This document shows positions 15,752 to 23,169 of a stretch of 53,555 nucleotides of DNA, piece by piece. This DNA is from CAZKYP01 sp964556885 (GTDB lineage Bacteria; Planctomycetota; Phycisphaerae; Sedimentisphaerales; Anaerobacaceae). How positions within the stretch are numbered: the stretch's first letter is position 1; every line of letters begins with the position of its first letter. The notes beneath the pieces are model-generated. The model did not search any database. It was not told the origin of the DNA and saw only the letters and a list, made by a program, of their open reading frames with translations. The stretch lies in the NCBI GenBank assembly GCA_964556885.1, contig CAZKYP010000003.1, positions 1 through 53,555 of the forward strand. The letters run 5' to 3'. The position numbers were made by a program, and so were the translations under genes.

Positions 15752-17479
15752 GTGGAAAGCATAAATATCAGCATCCTTTTTATTTTAGGACTCAGTATTT
15801 TAGGCGGTTTGGTCGGCGCTTCATTTTTTCAAAAACTCCACATACCCCAGGTGGTCGGATTCATAGTAATCGGCTTGATCGTCGGAGATAACGGCCTGAA
15901 ACTGGTCAAGCATACGGACGTCGTCACACTTCAGCCGTTCACCATTTTTGCCCTGGGCATTATCGGTTTTCTGGTCGGCGGCGAGCTTAAGGCGGAAACC
16001 TTCAGAAAATATGCTCGCCAGTTTTTTGCGATTCTGCTCGGCGAGGGAGTGATTGCATTTTTGCTCGTCGGCATCTCAACAGGGTTGTTCCTCTATCTCG
16101 TTTTCCACAACATCTCCGTCGCATTCGCAGCGGGTATCGTATTCGGGGCGGTTGCTTCGGCCACAGACCCGGCTTCGACTATTGATGTGCTGTGGGAATA
16201 TCGCGGCCTCGGCATCCTTACAACGTCGCTTACCGCCATAGTAGCCCTGGATGACGCTCTTGCGATGATTCTATACGGCCTGGCTACAGGTATAGTCAAG
16301 ATGCTGGCGGGAGTTTCCGACTCCGTTTTCAAAGAGATAGGCAAGGTGTTCCTCGAACTTTTAGGAGCGGTGGTTCTGGCTTTTATAGGAGCGGCGATCT
16401 TACGATTTCTTCTGCTGAGAGTAAAGTTATTGCAGAAAAATTTCGCATTCGCAATCGGGCTGTTGTTGCTGCTTATAAGCATAGCAGTAAAAGCCAACAT
16501 GGACGTTATTCTGACATCGATGGCGATGGGATGCTTTTTAGTCAATATGCTGCCGGCCAGAAGCACGACCCTGTTTGAGAATGTGCGGAGCTTCTCCACG
16601 CCCATTTACGTGCTGTTTTTCGTCCTCGCCGGTGCGAGGTTGTCCATAACACAAATGCCGGGCTGGCTGTGGTACGTCGTTTTCATTTATGTCATCGGCC
16701 GCAGCGCGGGTAAAATGGTCGGAACATATATCGGGGCAAGATTAACCGGAAGTGAGCCGGTCGTCAGGCGATATCTCGGCCTCGGTCTGTTCGCCCAGGG
16801 AGGCGTGGCAATTGGTCTTTCGATTATGGCCAGTCATTATCTGACCGGCGTGGTAGTCGACGGAAACCTGATGCTGGGCGATGTGATTATCTTCGGGATT
16901 GCCGCCACTACGCTTATCGTCCAGTTATTCGGGCCGCCAATGGTCAAACTGGCCTTAAAGCTGAGCGGCGAGGCCGGGCGAAACGTAACCAGAGAGGACG
17001 TCGTCGATTCATGGACCGTCGCAGACGTAATGGATACGGAAGTGGTTTCTTTCCGGGAAAATGACCCTATAGCCAGGGCCGCTCATACATTTGTAAGGCA
17101 CGATTACCTGGTTTACCCTGTTCTTAATCATAAAGACCAAATCATTGGCATCCTGTCTCTGGAGGCACTAAAGGACGTGCTGAGTAACCCGGACTCATGG
17201 AACTGGCTGCTTGTCTCCGATGTAATGAGACCGATTAAACAAAAAGTCTTTTCCAACTCACCCTTAAAAGAGATTTTAAACCAGATGAACGAGCTCAATA
17301 TCGATCAAATCCCTGTGATAAAATACGGCAACGGTGACGTACCGATTGGTGTGCTCGACAAAGCCAGGGTCAAAGAGCGTATAGACATAGAAGTCTTCCG
17401 AAGGCGGCAGGTGATTGAGATAAAAAGAAGTCGAAAAGAAACAGAAAAAGAACCTCTCGAATTAAGCAAGGAAAAATGA
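15752..17479 (+). CDS. Cation:proton antiporter with C-terminal CBS pair (second of three)
   Basis: Close paralogue of the first antiporter, 575 residues, with the same layout: about 12 membrane helices, SATDPAST (Asp139) and ALDDALAMIL (Asp167, Asp168), GFLVGGELK, and a tandem CBS domain from about residue 425 opening VADVMDTEVV. A charged Lys/Glu-rich tail follows. The start is GTG, with GGAG about 10 bases upstream inside the end of the EIIA gene. The stop overlaps the ATG of a short open frame in an ATGA junction. Tight coupling to the EIIA gene suggests this is the regulated partner. Exchange chemistry is inferred from the family; ion choice is unknown. Confidence 0.92.
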   Translation: MESINISILFILGLSILGGLVGASFFQKLHIPQVVGFIVIGLIVGDNGLKLVKHTDVVTLQPFTIFALGIIGFLVGGELKAETFRKYARQFFAILLGEGVIAFLLVGISTGLFLYLVFHNISVAFAAGIVFGAVASATDPASTIDVLWEYRGLGILTTSLTAIVALDDALAMILYGLATGIVKMLAGVSDSVFKEIGKVFLELLGAVVLAFIGAAILRFLLLRVKLLQKNFAFAIGLLLLLISIAVKANMDVILTSMAMGCFLVNMLPARSTTLFENVRSFSTPIYVLFFVLAGARLSITQMPGWLWYVVFIYVIGRSAGKMVGTYIGARLTGSEPVVRRYLGLGLFAQGGVAIGLSIMASHYLTGVVVDGNLMLGDVIIFGIAATTLIVQLFGPPMVKLALKLSGEAGRNVTREDVVDSWTVADVMDTEVVSFRENDPIARAAHTFVRHDYLVYPVLNHKDQIIGILSLEALKDVLSNPDSWNWLLVSDVMRPIKQKVFSNSPLKEILNQMNELNIDQIPVIKYGNGDVPIGVLDKARVKERIDIEVFRRRQVIEIKRSRKETEKEPLELSKEK

Positions 17480-17646
17480 AAACCAGTCACCCTTCGGCCA
17501 AAGATATAGTTATAGATATCATAGACAATCCTTGTTTTGTAACAGAAGCCATATCGTTAAAAAACATGACAAACATCTCGAACAGGAAAAAGATTAACGT
17601 AAGGTCTGTCTTTGGTTATGATATACATAAAAATAAACCTGCGTGA
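17476..17646 (+). CDS. Small hypothetical protein, 56 residues, coupled to antiporter 2
   Basis: This short frame starts in an ATGA overlap with the antiporter stop and has AAGGA just upstream, which argues for translation. It begins MKTSHPSAKDIVIDIIDNP and ends in a Lys/Asn-rich stretch, has no membrane segment and resembles nothing I know. It could be a small regulator or a chance frame in the 211-bp gap before the second EIIA gene. Confidence 0.4.
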   Translation: MKTSHPSAKDIVIDIIDNPCFVTEAISLKNMTNISNRKKINVRSVFGYDIHKNKPA

Positions 17647-17690
17647 AACGGGTAAAATCAATCTTAAAAAATGAACACGGAAAATAAGCC

Positions 17691-18503
17691 ATGAAACTAA
17701 ACGATGTTTTACAGAAAGAATGTATTGCCGCCGGAGTAACTCTTAAGAACAAAACCGAAGCTTTGCTCTATATAGCACAAACGGCCAAAAAAAGCCCGAC
17801 TTTAACCGAAGTATCTCAGAATGAAATCCTTGAAGGTTTGCAGGCTCGCGAATCTCTTGGCTCAACGGGTATCGGCAAGGGAATAGCAATCCCCCACTGT
17901 CGCCTGAAATCCGTTAAAAACTTTGTAGTCGGAGTAATTACAGTTCCTTCCGGCGTAGACTTCGATTCCCTTGACGGTGAAAAGGCAAGGCTTATTGTTT
18001 TTATCATCGCTCCCGAAGTGGAATCCAATCAGCACTTAAAATTGCTATCAGCTATATCACAGAGTCTTTTAGCTCCGAAGGCCCTGCATAGAATCCTTGC
18101 CGAACAAACACCGGACGGTATATATGAGAGCTTCCTGTATGGTAAGGATGTCGAGATAAACGGCAGAGAACAGGTTGACAAAAGTCTTATTCATGTCTTC
18201 ATACAAAGCGAGGACATATTCAGGAACATTATTCAGATTTTTACCGGTATGGAATCCAGCTCAATCGTTATCGTGGCGGCTGAAAACGCAAGTGTATATC
18301 TTTCGAAAATACCTCTTTTTGCAAGTTTCTGGTCCGATGAACCATCTGATTTCGGCAGGATTATAATTGCGGTTGTCGATAAGAATCTTACAAACGAAGC
18401 TCTTAGAAGAATTGAAAGCGTCGCCGGAGACCTCAACAAATGCACCGGTGTCATGGTAATTGTCCAGGATGTCTCTTATGCAGCCGGTTCGTTAGGAACT
18501 TAG
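17691..18503 (+). CDS. EIIA type-2 domain fused to a PII-like C-terminal domain
   Basis: Residues 1-150 are a second PtsN-like EIIA, with the phospho-histidine His69 in STGIGKGIAIPHCRL. Residues about 160-270 form an extra domain whose strand-helix pattern by eye is beta-alpha-beta-beta-alpha-beta (LIHVFIQ, a helix, SSSIVIVAAENA, GRIIIAVVD, a helix, GVMVIVQDV). That is the ferredoxin-like fold of PII/CutA-type signalling proteins. The 270-residue length excludes a plain EIIA. It lies 14 bases before the third antiporter and should be co-transcribed with it. A phosphorylation sensor joined to a possible ligand sensor beside an antiporter points to regulation. The EIIA call is firm; the PII-like call is a structural guess. 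Confidence 0.85.
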   Translation: MKLNDVLQKECIAAGVTLKNKTEALLYIAQTAKKSPTLTEVSQNEILEGLQARESLGSTGIGKGIAIPHCRLKSVKNFVVGVITVPSGVDFDSLDGEKARLIVFIIAPEVESNQHLKLLSAISQSLLAPKALHRILAEQTPDGIYESFLYGKDVEINGREQVDKSLIHVFIQSEDIFRNIIQIFTGMESSSIVIVAAENASVYLSKIPLFASFWSDEPSDFGRIIIAVVDKNLTNEALRRIESVAGDLNKCTGVMVIVQDVSYAAGSLGT

Positions 18504-18517
18504 TTTCAGGTATATAA

Positions 18518-19792
18518 ATGTCGATACTCGCAATAACAATAGATTTATCTTTTCTTAATCTTTCAGGCCTTACTCTTCTTGGAGCGGCGACGATAGTTGC
18601 ATTTTACGTCGGCAAAGTCGCACGGTTTGCCAAATTGCCGTCGCTGATCGGTTATATGGTCGTCGGTGTCATACTTGGCCCTTCGATACTTCATCTTTTT
18701 ACGGAAGATTCGATGGAGCAACTTTCCTTTATTACCGAAATAGCCCTCGGATTCGTGGCCTTCAGTATCGGCTCCGAACTGAATCTGTCTTCACTAAAGC
18801 GTCTGGGCGTCGGAATTATCTCCATTATACTCGCAGAGTCTTTCGGTGCTTTCTTCGTGGTTGCTATTGCAATGTATTTACTGACCCGCGATCTGCCGCT
18901 TTCCCTGATATTCGGCTCAATGGCCCCTGCCAGCGCACCGGCGGGCACAGTCGCCGTAATTCAGGAATGTAAAGCCAGGGGCAGCCTGACCAAGACCCTC
19001 TATGCAGTGGTCGGCTTCGACGACGGTCTTGCAATAATCATCTTCGGTTTCGCCGCCGCTCTTGCTAAGAACCTTCTTATAAACGAGGCTTCCGGGGCAT
19101 CCGAAGGAATTATGCCGGCACTGCTGGACCCTGCAAAGGAAATCGGTTTGAGTTTTATTGTAGGCGGCATCGCAGGATTAGTGTTTTTCCAGTTAGTCCG
19201 CAAATTGCAAAGTGCAAGAGACATTTTGATTATCGTCTTCGGTTTCATCCTTATTTGCACAGGTTTATCGATACGATGGCACCTGTCGCTGATTTTGACC
19301 AATATGGTCGTCGGATTCGTTCTGGCCAACTCACGACATGAATCATTATTGAATCGGGTAACAAGTCCCCTGATGGAAGTCATGCCGTTACTGTTCGTAC
19401 TATTCTTTTGCCTTGCCGGAGCACATCTCGAATTGTCGAGTCTGCCTGCATTAGGAACCGTAGGACTGGTCTACATACTCGGCCGCTCCGCCGGTCTTAT
19501 CGGAGGCGCACGTCTCGGAGCAATGTTCGGGCATGTAGAAGATAAAGTAAAAAAATACGTCGGTTTGGGTATTCTCTCCCAGGCAGGCGTGGCAATCGGT
19601 TTATCACTTATAGTCAAGCATGAATTGACACAGCTAAACGCCGAATACAATCTTCGTCATGCCCTTGATATCGGCTCCAATGTCCTTGCCACCGTTACCG
19701 CTACATGTATCTTTTTCGAAATAGTCGGGCCGATCCTGACAAAAATAGCACTCAAAAAAGCCGGAGAGATACCGGAAACCGAGCTTAAATAA
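18518..19792 (+). CDS. Cation:proton antiporter without CBS domains (third of three)
   Basis: Divergent member of the same exchanger family, 424 residues, ending right after the membrane domain. GFDDGLAII keeps the acidic pair (Asp168, Asp169), but the region aligned with TDPAST of the other two reads SAPAGT, so the conserved aspartate is an alanine (Ala140). That changes the usual unwound-helix ion site. GRSAGLIGGARLG and LSQAGVAIGLS are shared with the paralogues. The gene follows the EIIA-PII gene by 14 bases and precedes rnpA by 5, so one transcript is likely. It may have a different ion, stoichiometry or a sensory role. Confidence 0.9.
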   Translation: MSILAITIDLSFLNLSGLTLLGAATIVAFYVGKVARFAKLPSLIGYMVVGVILGPSILHLFTEDSMEQLSFITEIALGFVAFSIGSELNLSSLKRLGVGIISIILAESFGAFFVVAIAMYLLTRDLPLSLIFGSMAPASAPAGTVAVIQECKARGSLTKTLYAVVGFDDGLAIIIFGFAAALAKNLLINEASGASEGIMPALLDPAKEIGLSFIVGGIAGLVFFQLVRKLQSARDILIIVFGFILICTGLSIRWHLSLILTNMVVGFVLANSRHESLLNRVTSPLMEVMPLLFVLFFCLAGAHLELSSLPALGTVGLVYILGRSAGLIGGARLGAMFGHVEDKVKKYVGLGILSQAGVAIGLSLIVKHELTQLNAEYNLRHALDIGSNVLATVTATCIFFEIVGPILTKIALKKAGEIPETELK

Positions 19793-19797
19793 TCACG

Positions 19798-20205
19798 ATG
19801 CCGGATAAAATGAAACAGTTTTCCTTTCCAAAAACCAAAAGGCTTCTCAGCAACGACCAGTTCAAATCCGTTCTGGACAACGGTCGTCGCTTCAGCGACC
19901 CCGATAAATCGGGGCTGATTTTATATATCGCAAAAAACGACTGTAATTATCCGCGATTAGGCGTCTCCATCGGTAAATCTCATGGAAACGCCGTTGCACG
20001 CAATCGGCTCAAGAGGCTGCTGCGGGAAGCATTCCGTCAAAACCAGGACCGAATCCCGGCCGGTTTCGATTACCTGCTGTTGCTCTCTACACGGCAACCG
20101 AAAAAGACCGACGCCAAACGGGCTACAGATAACCTGACTTACGAACAGGTTAAAAACTCCTTCATGACCCTGGTCAACTCTTCACTCGGCGGCAACGGCA
20201 AATAA
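19798..20205 (+). CDS. rnpA: Ribonuclease P protein component
   Basis: Protein subunit of RNase P, which binds the catalytic RNA and the 5' leader of precursor tRNAs. The RNR signature is present in AVARNRLKRLLREAFR, after RLGVSIGKSHGN, and the 135-residue length suits the family. A second in-frame ATG four codons in is an alternative start. rnpA normally sits between rpmH and yidC near the origin. Here it follows an antiporter by 5 bases, and a convergent GH51 gene lies 35 bases beyond its end; neither usual neighbour is present. The assignment is firm; the location is odd. Confidence 0.93.
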   Translation: MPDKMKQFSFPKTKRLLSNDQFKSVLDNGRRFSDPDKSGLILYIAKNDCNYPRLGVSIGKSHGNAVARNRLKRLLREAFRQNQDRIPAGFDYLLLLSTRQPKKTDAKRATDNLTYEQVKNSFMTLVNSSLGGNGK

Positions 20206-20240
20206 CCTTATTCTGCCGTCTGCAACATACAGGATGTTTT

Positions 20241-21890
20241 TTACCGACTGATGTTTCCTTTCAGTAAAGTAAATGAATGTGGCGGGAACGAATAATTGAA
20301 GCTTTTTCCCGAAGCATTTATATCAGGTTTTGAAACGGTCTTGACCGGTTCTTTGCCGAAATCATTCATGGCTTTAATGTCCGGGCCATTTACCTCGTAT
20401 ACTTTCATCGGCCCGGTAAACTGACCTTCCTGGGAAATTATTTCCGTTGCAATAGCCTTATCCTTATGCCGGTTGACGACGCAAATTATAACTTGCCCCT
20501 TATCATAAGCGGCCGACACATCAAGGTACGGAACATTCTTCTGAATCGTCGTAGCCTCCCCCAGACCCAGACGGAACGTGTCCGTATCATAAGTTTCGCA
20601 ATCCACGAAAACATCCAGCGATGTTCCGCGAACATTCTGTGCAAACAGTTGCAGAGGATAATAAATCGTCTGTTTGAAAAGCGTTTTTTCGTTCGTGAAA
20701 ATCGGGGCTATCACATTAACGAGCTGTGCCATATTTGCCATCTTCACTATGTCTGCATTCCGAACAAATACATTCAAAAATTCCGCAATAACCAGGGCAT
20801 CTTCCAGATCATAATGCTCTTCCAGTGCATAGGTGCCCTCTGCGAACTTGCCGCCCCTGGCTCGGTACCAGACATTATATTCGTCCCATGCGATGTAAAC
20901 AGGGTCGCGGCCGCCGCGGTCGGCCTTGCGCATCTGCTCGAGTATCATTCCCCTGACTACCCTGGTGCGTTCCTCACAAACTCGCGGAGTCGCCATGAAG
21001 TTGTAGTAATTATCCTCCGGATTACCCACGTAGATATGAAGGGCAATGTAATCCACGACGTCTCTTAATTCTCTTAATACCGTGCTGTTCCATAAATCCG
21101 GGTCGGCGCCCACGCGGTAGTTGGACGAACCTGCGGCTATCAGCCTGATGTCGGGCGAGGTAAGTCTCATCAGCTTGGCCGCTTCACGGGCCTTCTTGCT
21201 GTAATCTTCGGCATTAAGATGGCCCATCTGCCAGGTCCCGTCCATCTCGTTTCCGAGGCTCCAGTACTTGATATTATACGGCTGTGGATAACCGTGCTTA
21301 CGCCGCAGCTCGGCATAATACGGCCCTTCCTTGACGTTACAGTATTCCACCCACCACTGTGCCTCTTCGATGGTGCCGGTGCCCATATTCACGGTAAAAT
21401 ACGGTTCGGTGCCGACTTCTTTGCAAAATTCCATGAACTCGTTCGTTCCGAACTGGTTTGTTTCCAGCCTGGCCCATGCAAGCTCCATCCTCGGCGTCCT
21501 CTGGGGACCGACCCCGTCCAGCCAGTGGTAGTTGGATACGAAATTGCCTCCCGGATATCGAACAAGAGAGACATTCAGACCTTTTACCGCTTCCAATACG
21601 TCCTTTCGAAAACCTTTTGCATTCGCCTGGTCCGAATCAGGATCATAAACTCCGCCGTAAACGCATCGTCCCAGGTGCTCAACGAAATTGCCGTATAAGT
21701 TTTTATTGATTTCGCCGATTGTCCTGTCGATATCGATTTTTATACGGGCATCTGCATTCATCATGGGCCTGGTACTACCAACAGAATTCATCATAGGTTG
21801 GGTATTGCCTACAGATGATTGAGCGTGAGCACATCCGATAAATATACAAAGCACCAAAAAAATGATACAAATACAATTTCTCATTTTCAT
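20241..21890 (-). CDS. GH51 alpha-L-arabinofuranosidase, exported
   Basis: Retaining glycosidase that removes terminal arabinofuranosyl units from arabinan or arabinoxylan. The acid/base is Glu215 in WSLGNEMDGTW and the nucleophile Glu337 in IAWDEYNVWYR, the GH51 pair. GGVYDPDSD and VRYPGGNFVSNYHW are further family blocks. The N-terminus is a signal peptide with a possible lipobox ending IGC (Cys20), then two tandem 10-residue repeats before the catalytic part. AAGGAG lies 8 bases before the ATG. The GH43 gene just upstream on the same strand supports joint arabinan breakdown. Confidence 0.92.
   Translation of the reverse strand: MKMRNCICIIFLVLCIFIGCAHAQSSVGNTQPMMNSVGSTRPMMNADARIKIDIDRTIGEINKNLYGNFVEHLGRCVYGGVYDPDSDQANAKGFRKDVLEAVKGLNVSLVRYPGGNFVSNYHWLDGVGPQRTPRMELAWARLETNQFGTNEFMEFCKEVGTEPYFTVNMGTGTIEEAQWWVEYCNVKEGPYYAELRRKHGYPQPYNIKYWSLGNEMDGTWQMGHLNAEDYSKKAREAAKLMRLTSPDIRLIAAGSSNYRVGADPDLWNSTVLRELRDVVDYIALHIYVGNPEDNYYNFMATPRVCEERTRVVRGMILEQMRKADRGGRDPVYIAWDEYNVWYRARGGKFAEGTYALEEHYDLEDALVIAEFLNVFVRNADIVKMANMAQLVNVIAPIFTNEKTLFKQTIYYPLQLFAQNVRGTSLDVFVDCETYDTDTFRLGLGEATTIQKNVPYLDVSAAYDKGQVIICVVNRHKDKAIATEIISQEGQFTGPMKVYEVNGPDIKAMNDFGKEPVKTVSKPDINASGKSFNYSFPPHSFTLLKGNISR
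21756..21815 (-). repeat. Two tandem 30-bp units in the GH51 linker
   Basis: Residues 26-45 of the GH51 protein are two consecutive 10-residue copies, SVGNTQPMMN and SVGSTRPMMN. They are encoded by two adjacent imperfect 30-base direct repeats. The unit lies right after the signal peptide and looks like a spacer that has duplicated. Confidence 0.8.
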
Positions 21891-21982
21891 AATCGACTCT
21901 CCTTATTTTATTGTGAATAAACTTCGGTAAGCGACACGCCTTGTGCAATTTTTAATCTGTTGCATGACAACACAAAATCGAA

Positions 21983-23035
21983 CTACGGCAGCTCTCCGAC
22001 CCGCGGCCAGCCGTCTTCCCACGCTATGGTAGATATCTGCAGGTATGACCTTCCCGTTTGGCCGTCATAGGCATGGAACACCAGATAATCTCCGTTGTCA
22101 TCCTGAAGAACGGCGTTGTGTCCGGGCCCTTTCCAGTTATCCGTCGTCGCTTTAATCACCTGGGACCCGCCGCCTTCTGTCATGGGCTTGCCATCCTTGT
22201 CGATATACGGGCCGGTAATTTTACGGGAGCGACCGACTACGACGTTATACGTGCTTCTCGTCCCGCGACAGCAGAAATCGAACGACACGAACAGATATAA
22301 GTATTTACCGTGCCGGATTATGAACGGCGCTTCGATAGCGCCCTCTACCGGCGGAGTCTGATGCTCGCTTTCCCGCGGCCGGCTCGCCAATGAGTACAGC
22401 ATGGTATCCTCGGTGGAAAGCTTGCCGGTTTCCGGATCGATTCGTCTCATCTTGATACCGCTCCAGAAACTTCCCCAGCAGAGCCATACACTATTTTTGT
22501 TGTCATAAATAAGATTGGCATCGATAGCGTTCCAGTCGTCTTTGCCCTCGGTCGAACGTACGACCATACCCTGATCTTCCCATTTGTAGTCGGGACTGTT
22601 CGGATCGAGTGTTTTATTCGTGGCAAGACCTATGGCGGAATTGTTCTTACCGAATGTGGAAACTGCATAGTACAAATGATATTTGCCGTTATAGAAGGAG
22701 ATGTCCGGAGCCCACGCCCCCCTCGTTCCCGGTATTTCCTTCGGCGCCCACTCGGGAAGTGTTTCAAATACGAATCCGGTTTGTTTCCAGTGGATCAAAT
22801 CTGTCGAGCATTTAATAGGGATAATACCCCCTTCCCGTCGCCCACCACCCGTCGAGAATACATAGTACGTGTCTGCTTCTTTAATAATGACGGGATCATG
22901 AACCTGTAAATCCCCTTCGAGCTGAAGAACTTCCGGTTCCTTAACGGTCATCGTGCTGCGGCAGGACAAACCAGTCACCAAAGCCACCAATAGTATAGCG
23001 TAAAAAATTACAGTACATTTTTTTGCGTGGTTCAT
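21983..23035 (-). CDS. GH43 arabinan endo/exo-arabinosidase, exported
   Basis: Five-bladed beta-propeller glycosidase, probably an arabinan 1,5-alpha-L-arabinosidase. The catalytic base is Asp47 in VHDPVIIKE, the pKa-tuning aspartate lies in GAWAPDISFY, and the general acid glutamate in EGAIEAPFI. These three are the inverting GH43 triad. A signal peptide ends in GLSC, so it may be a lipoprotein. I chose the second ATG (350 residues) because AAAGGA lies 5 bases before it and none precedes the first. Together with the downstream GH51 gene it forms a short arabinan-degrading pair. Family is certain; xylosidase activity is possible. Confidence 0.9.
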   Translation of the reverse strand: MNHAKKCTVIFYAILLVALVTGLSCRSTMTVKEPEVLQLEGDLQVHDPVIIKEADTYYVFSTGGGRREGGIIPIKCSTDLIHWKQTGFVFETLPEWAPKEIPGTRGAWAPDISFYNGKYHLYYAVSTFGKNNSAIGLATNKTLDPNSPDYKWEDQGMVVRSTEGKDDWNAIDANLIYDNKNSVWLCWGSFWSGIKMRRIDPETGKLSTEDTMLYSLASRPRESEHQTPPVEGAIEAPFIIRHGKYLYLFVSFDFCCRGTRSTYNVVVGRSRKITGPYIDKDGKPMTEGGGSQVIKATTDNWKGPGHNAVLQDDNGDYLVFHAYDGQTGRSYLQISTIAWEDGWPRVGELP

Positions 23036-23169
23036 AGCAGTCCTTTCCATGAATGTCGATTCGATTTAATTCTAATCGAAACCTGTCAGCATAATAGCCG
23101 GTTAGATGTTCTCTAAAGAAGTGATTTTACAATTTGAAATGAGATTTGCAAGAAATCTTATGAATGGAA

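Noticed and set aside
15280..17479. Sugar PTS permease locus
   Set aside because: No EIIB or EIIC domain is present; the EIIA proteins sit only with antiporters.
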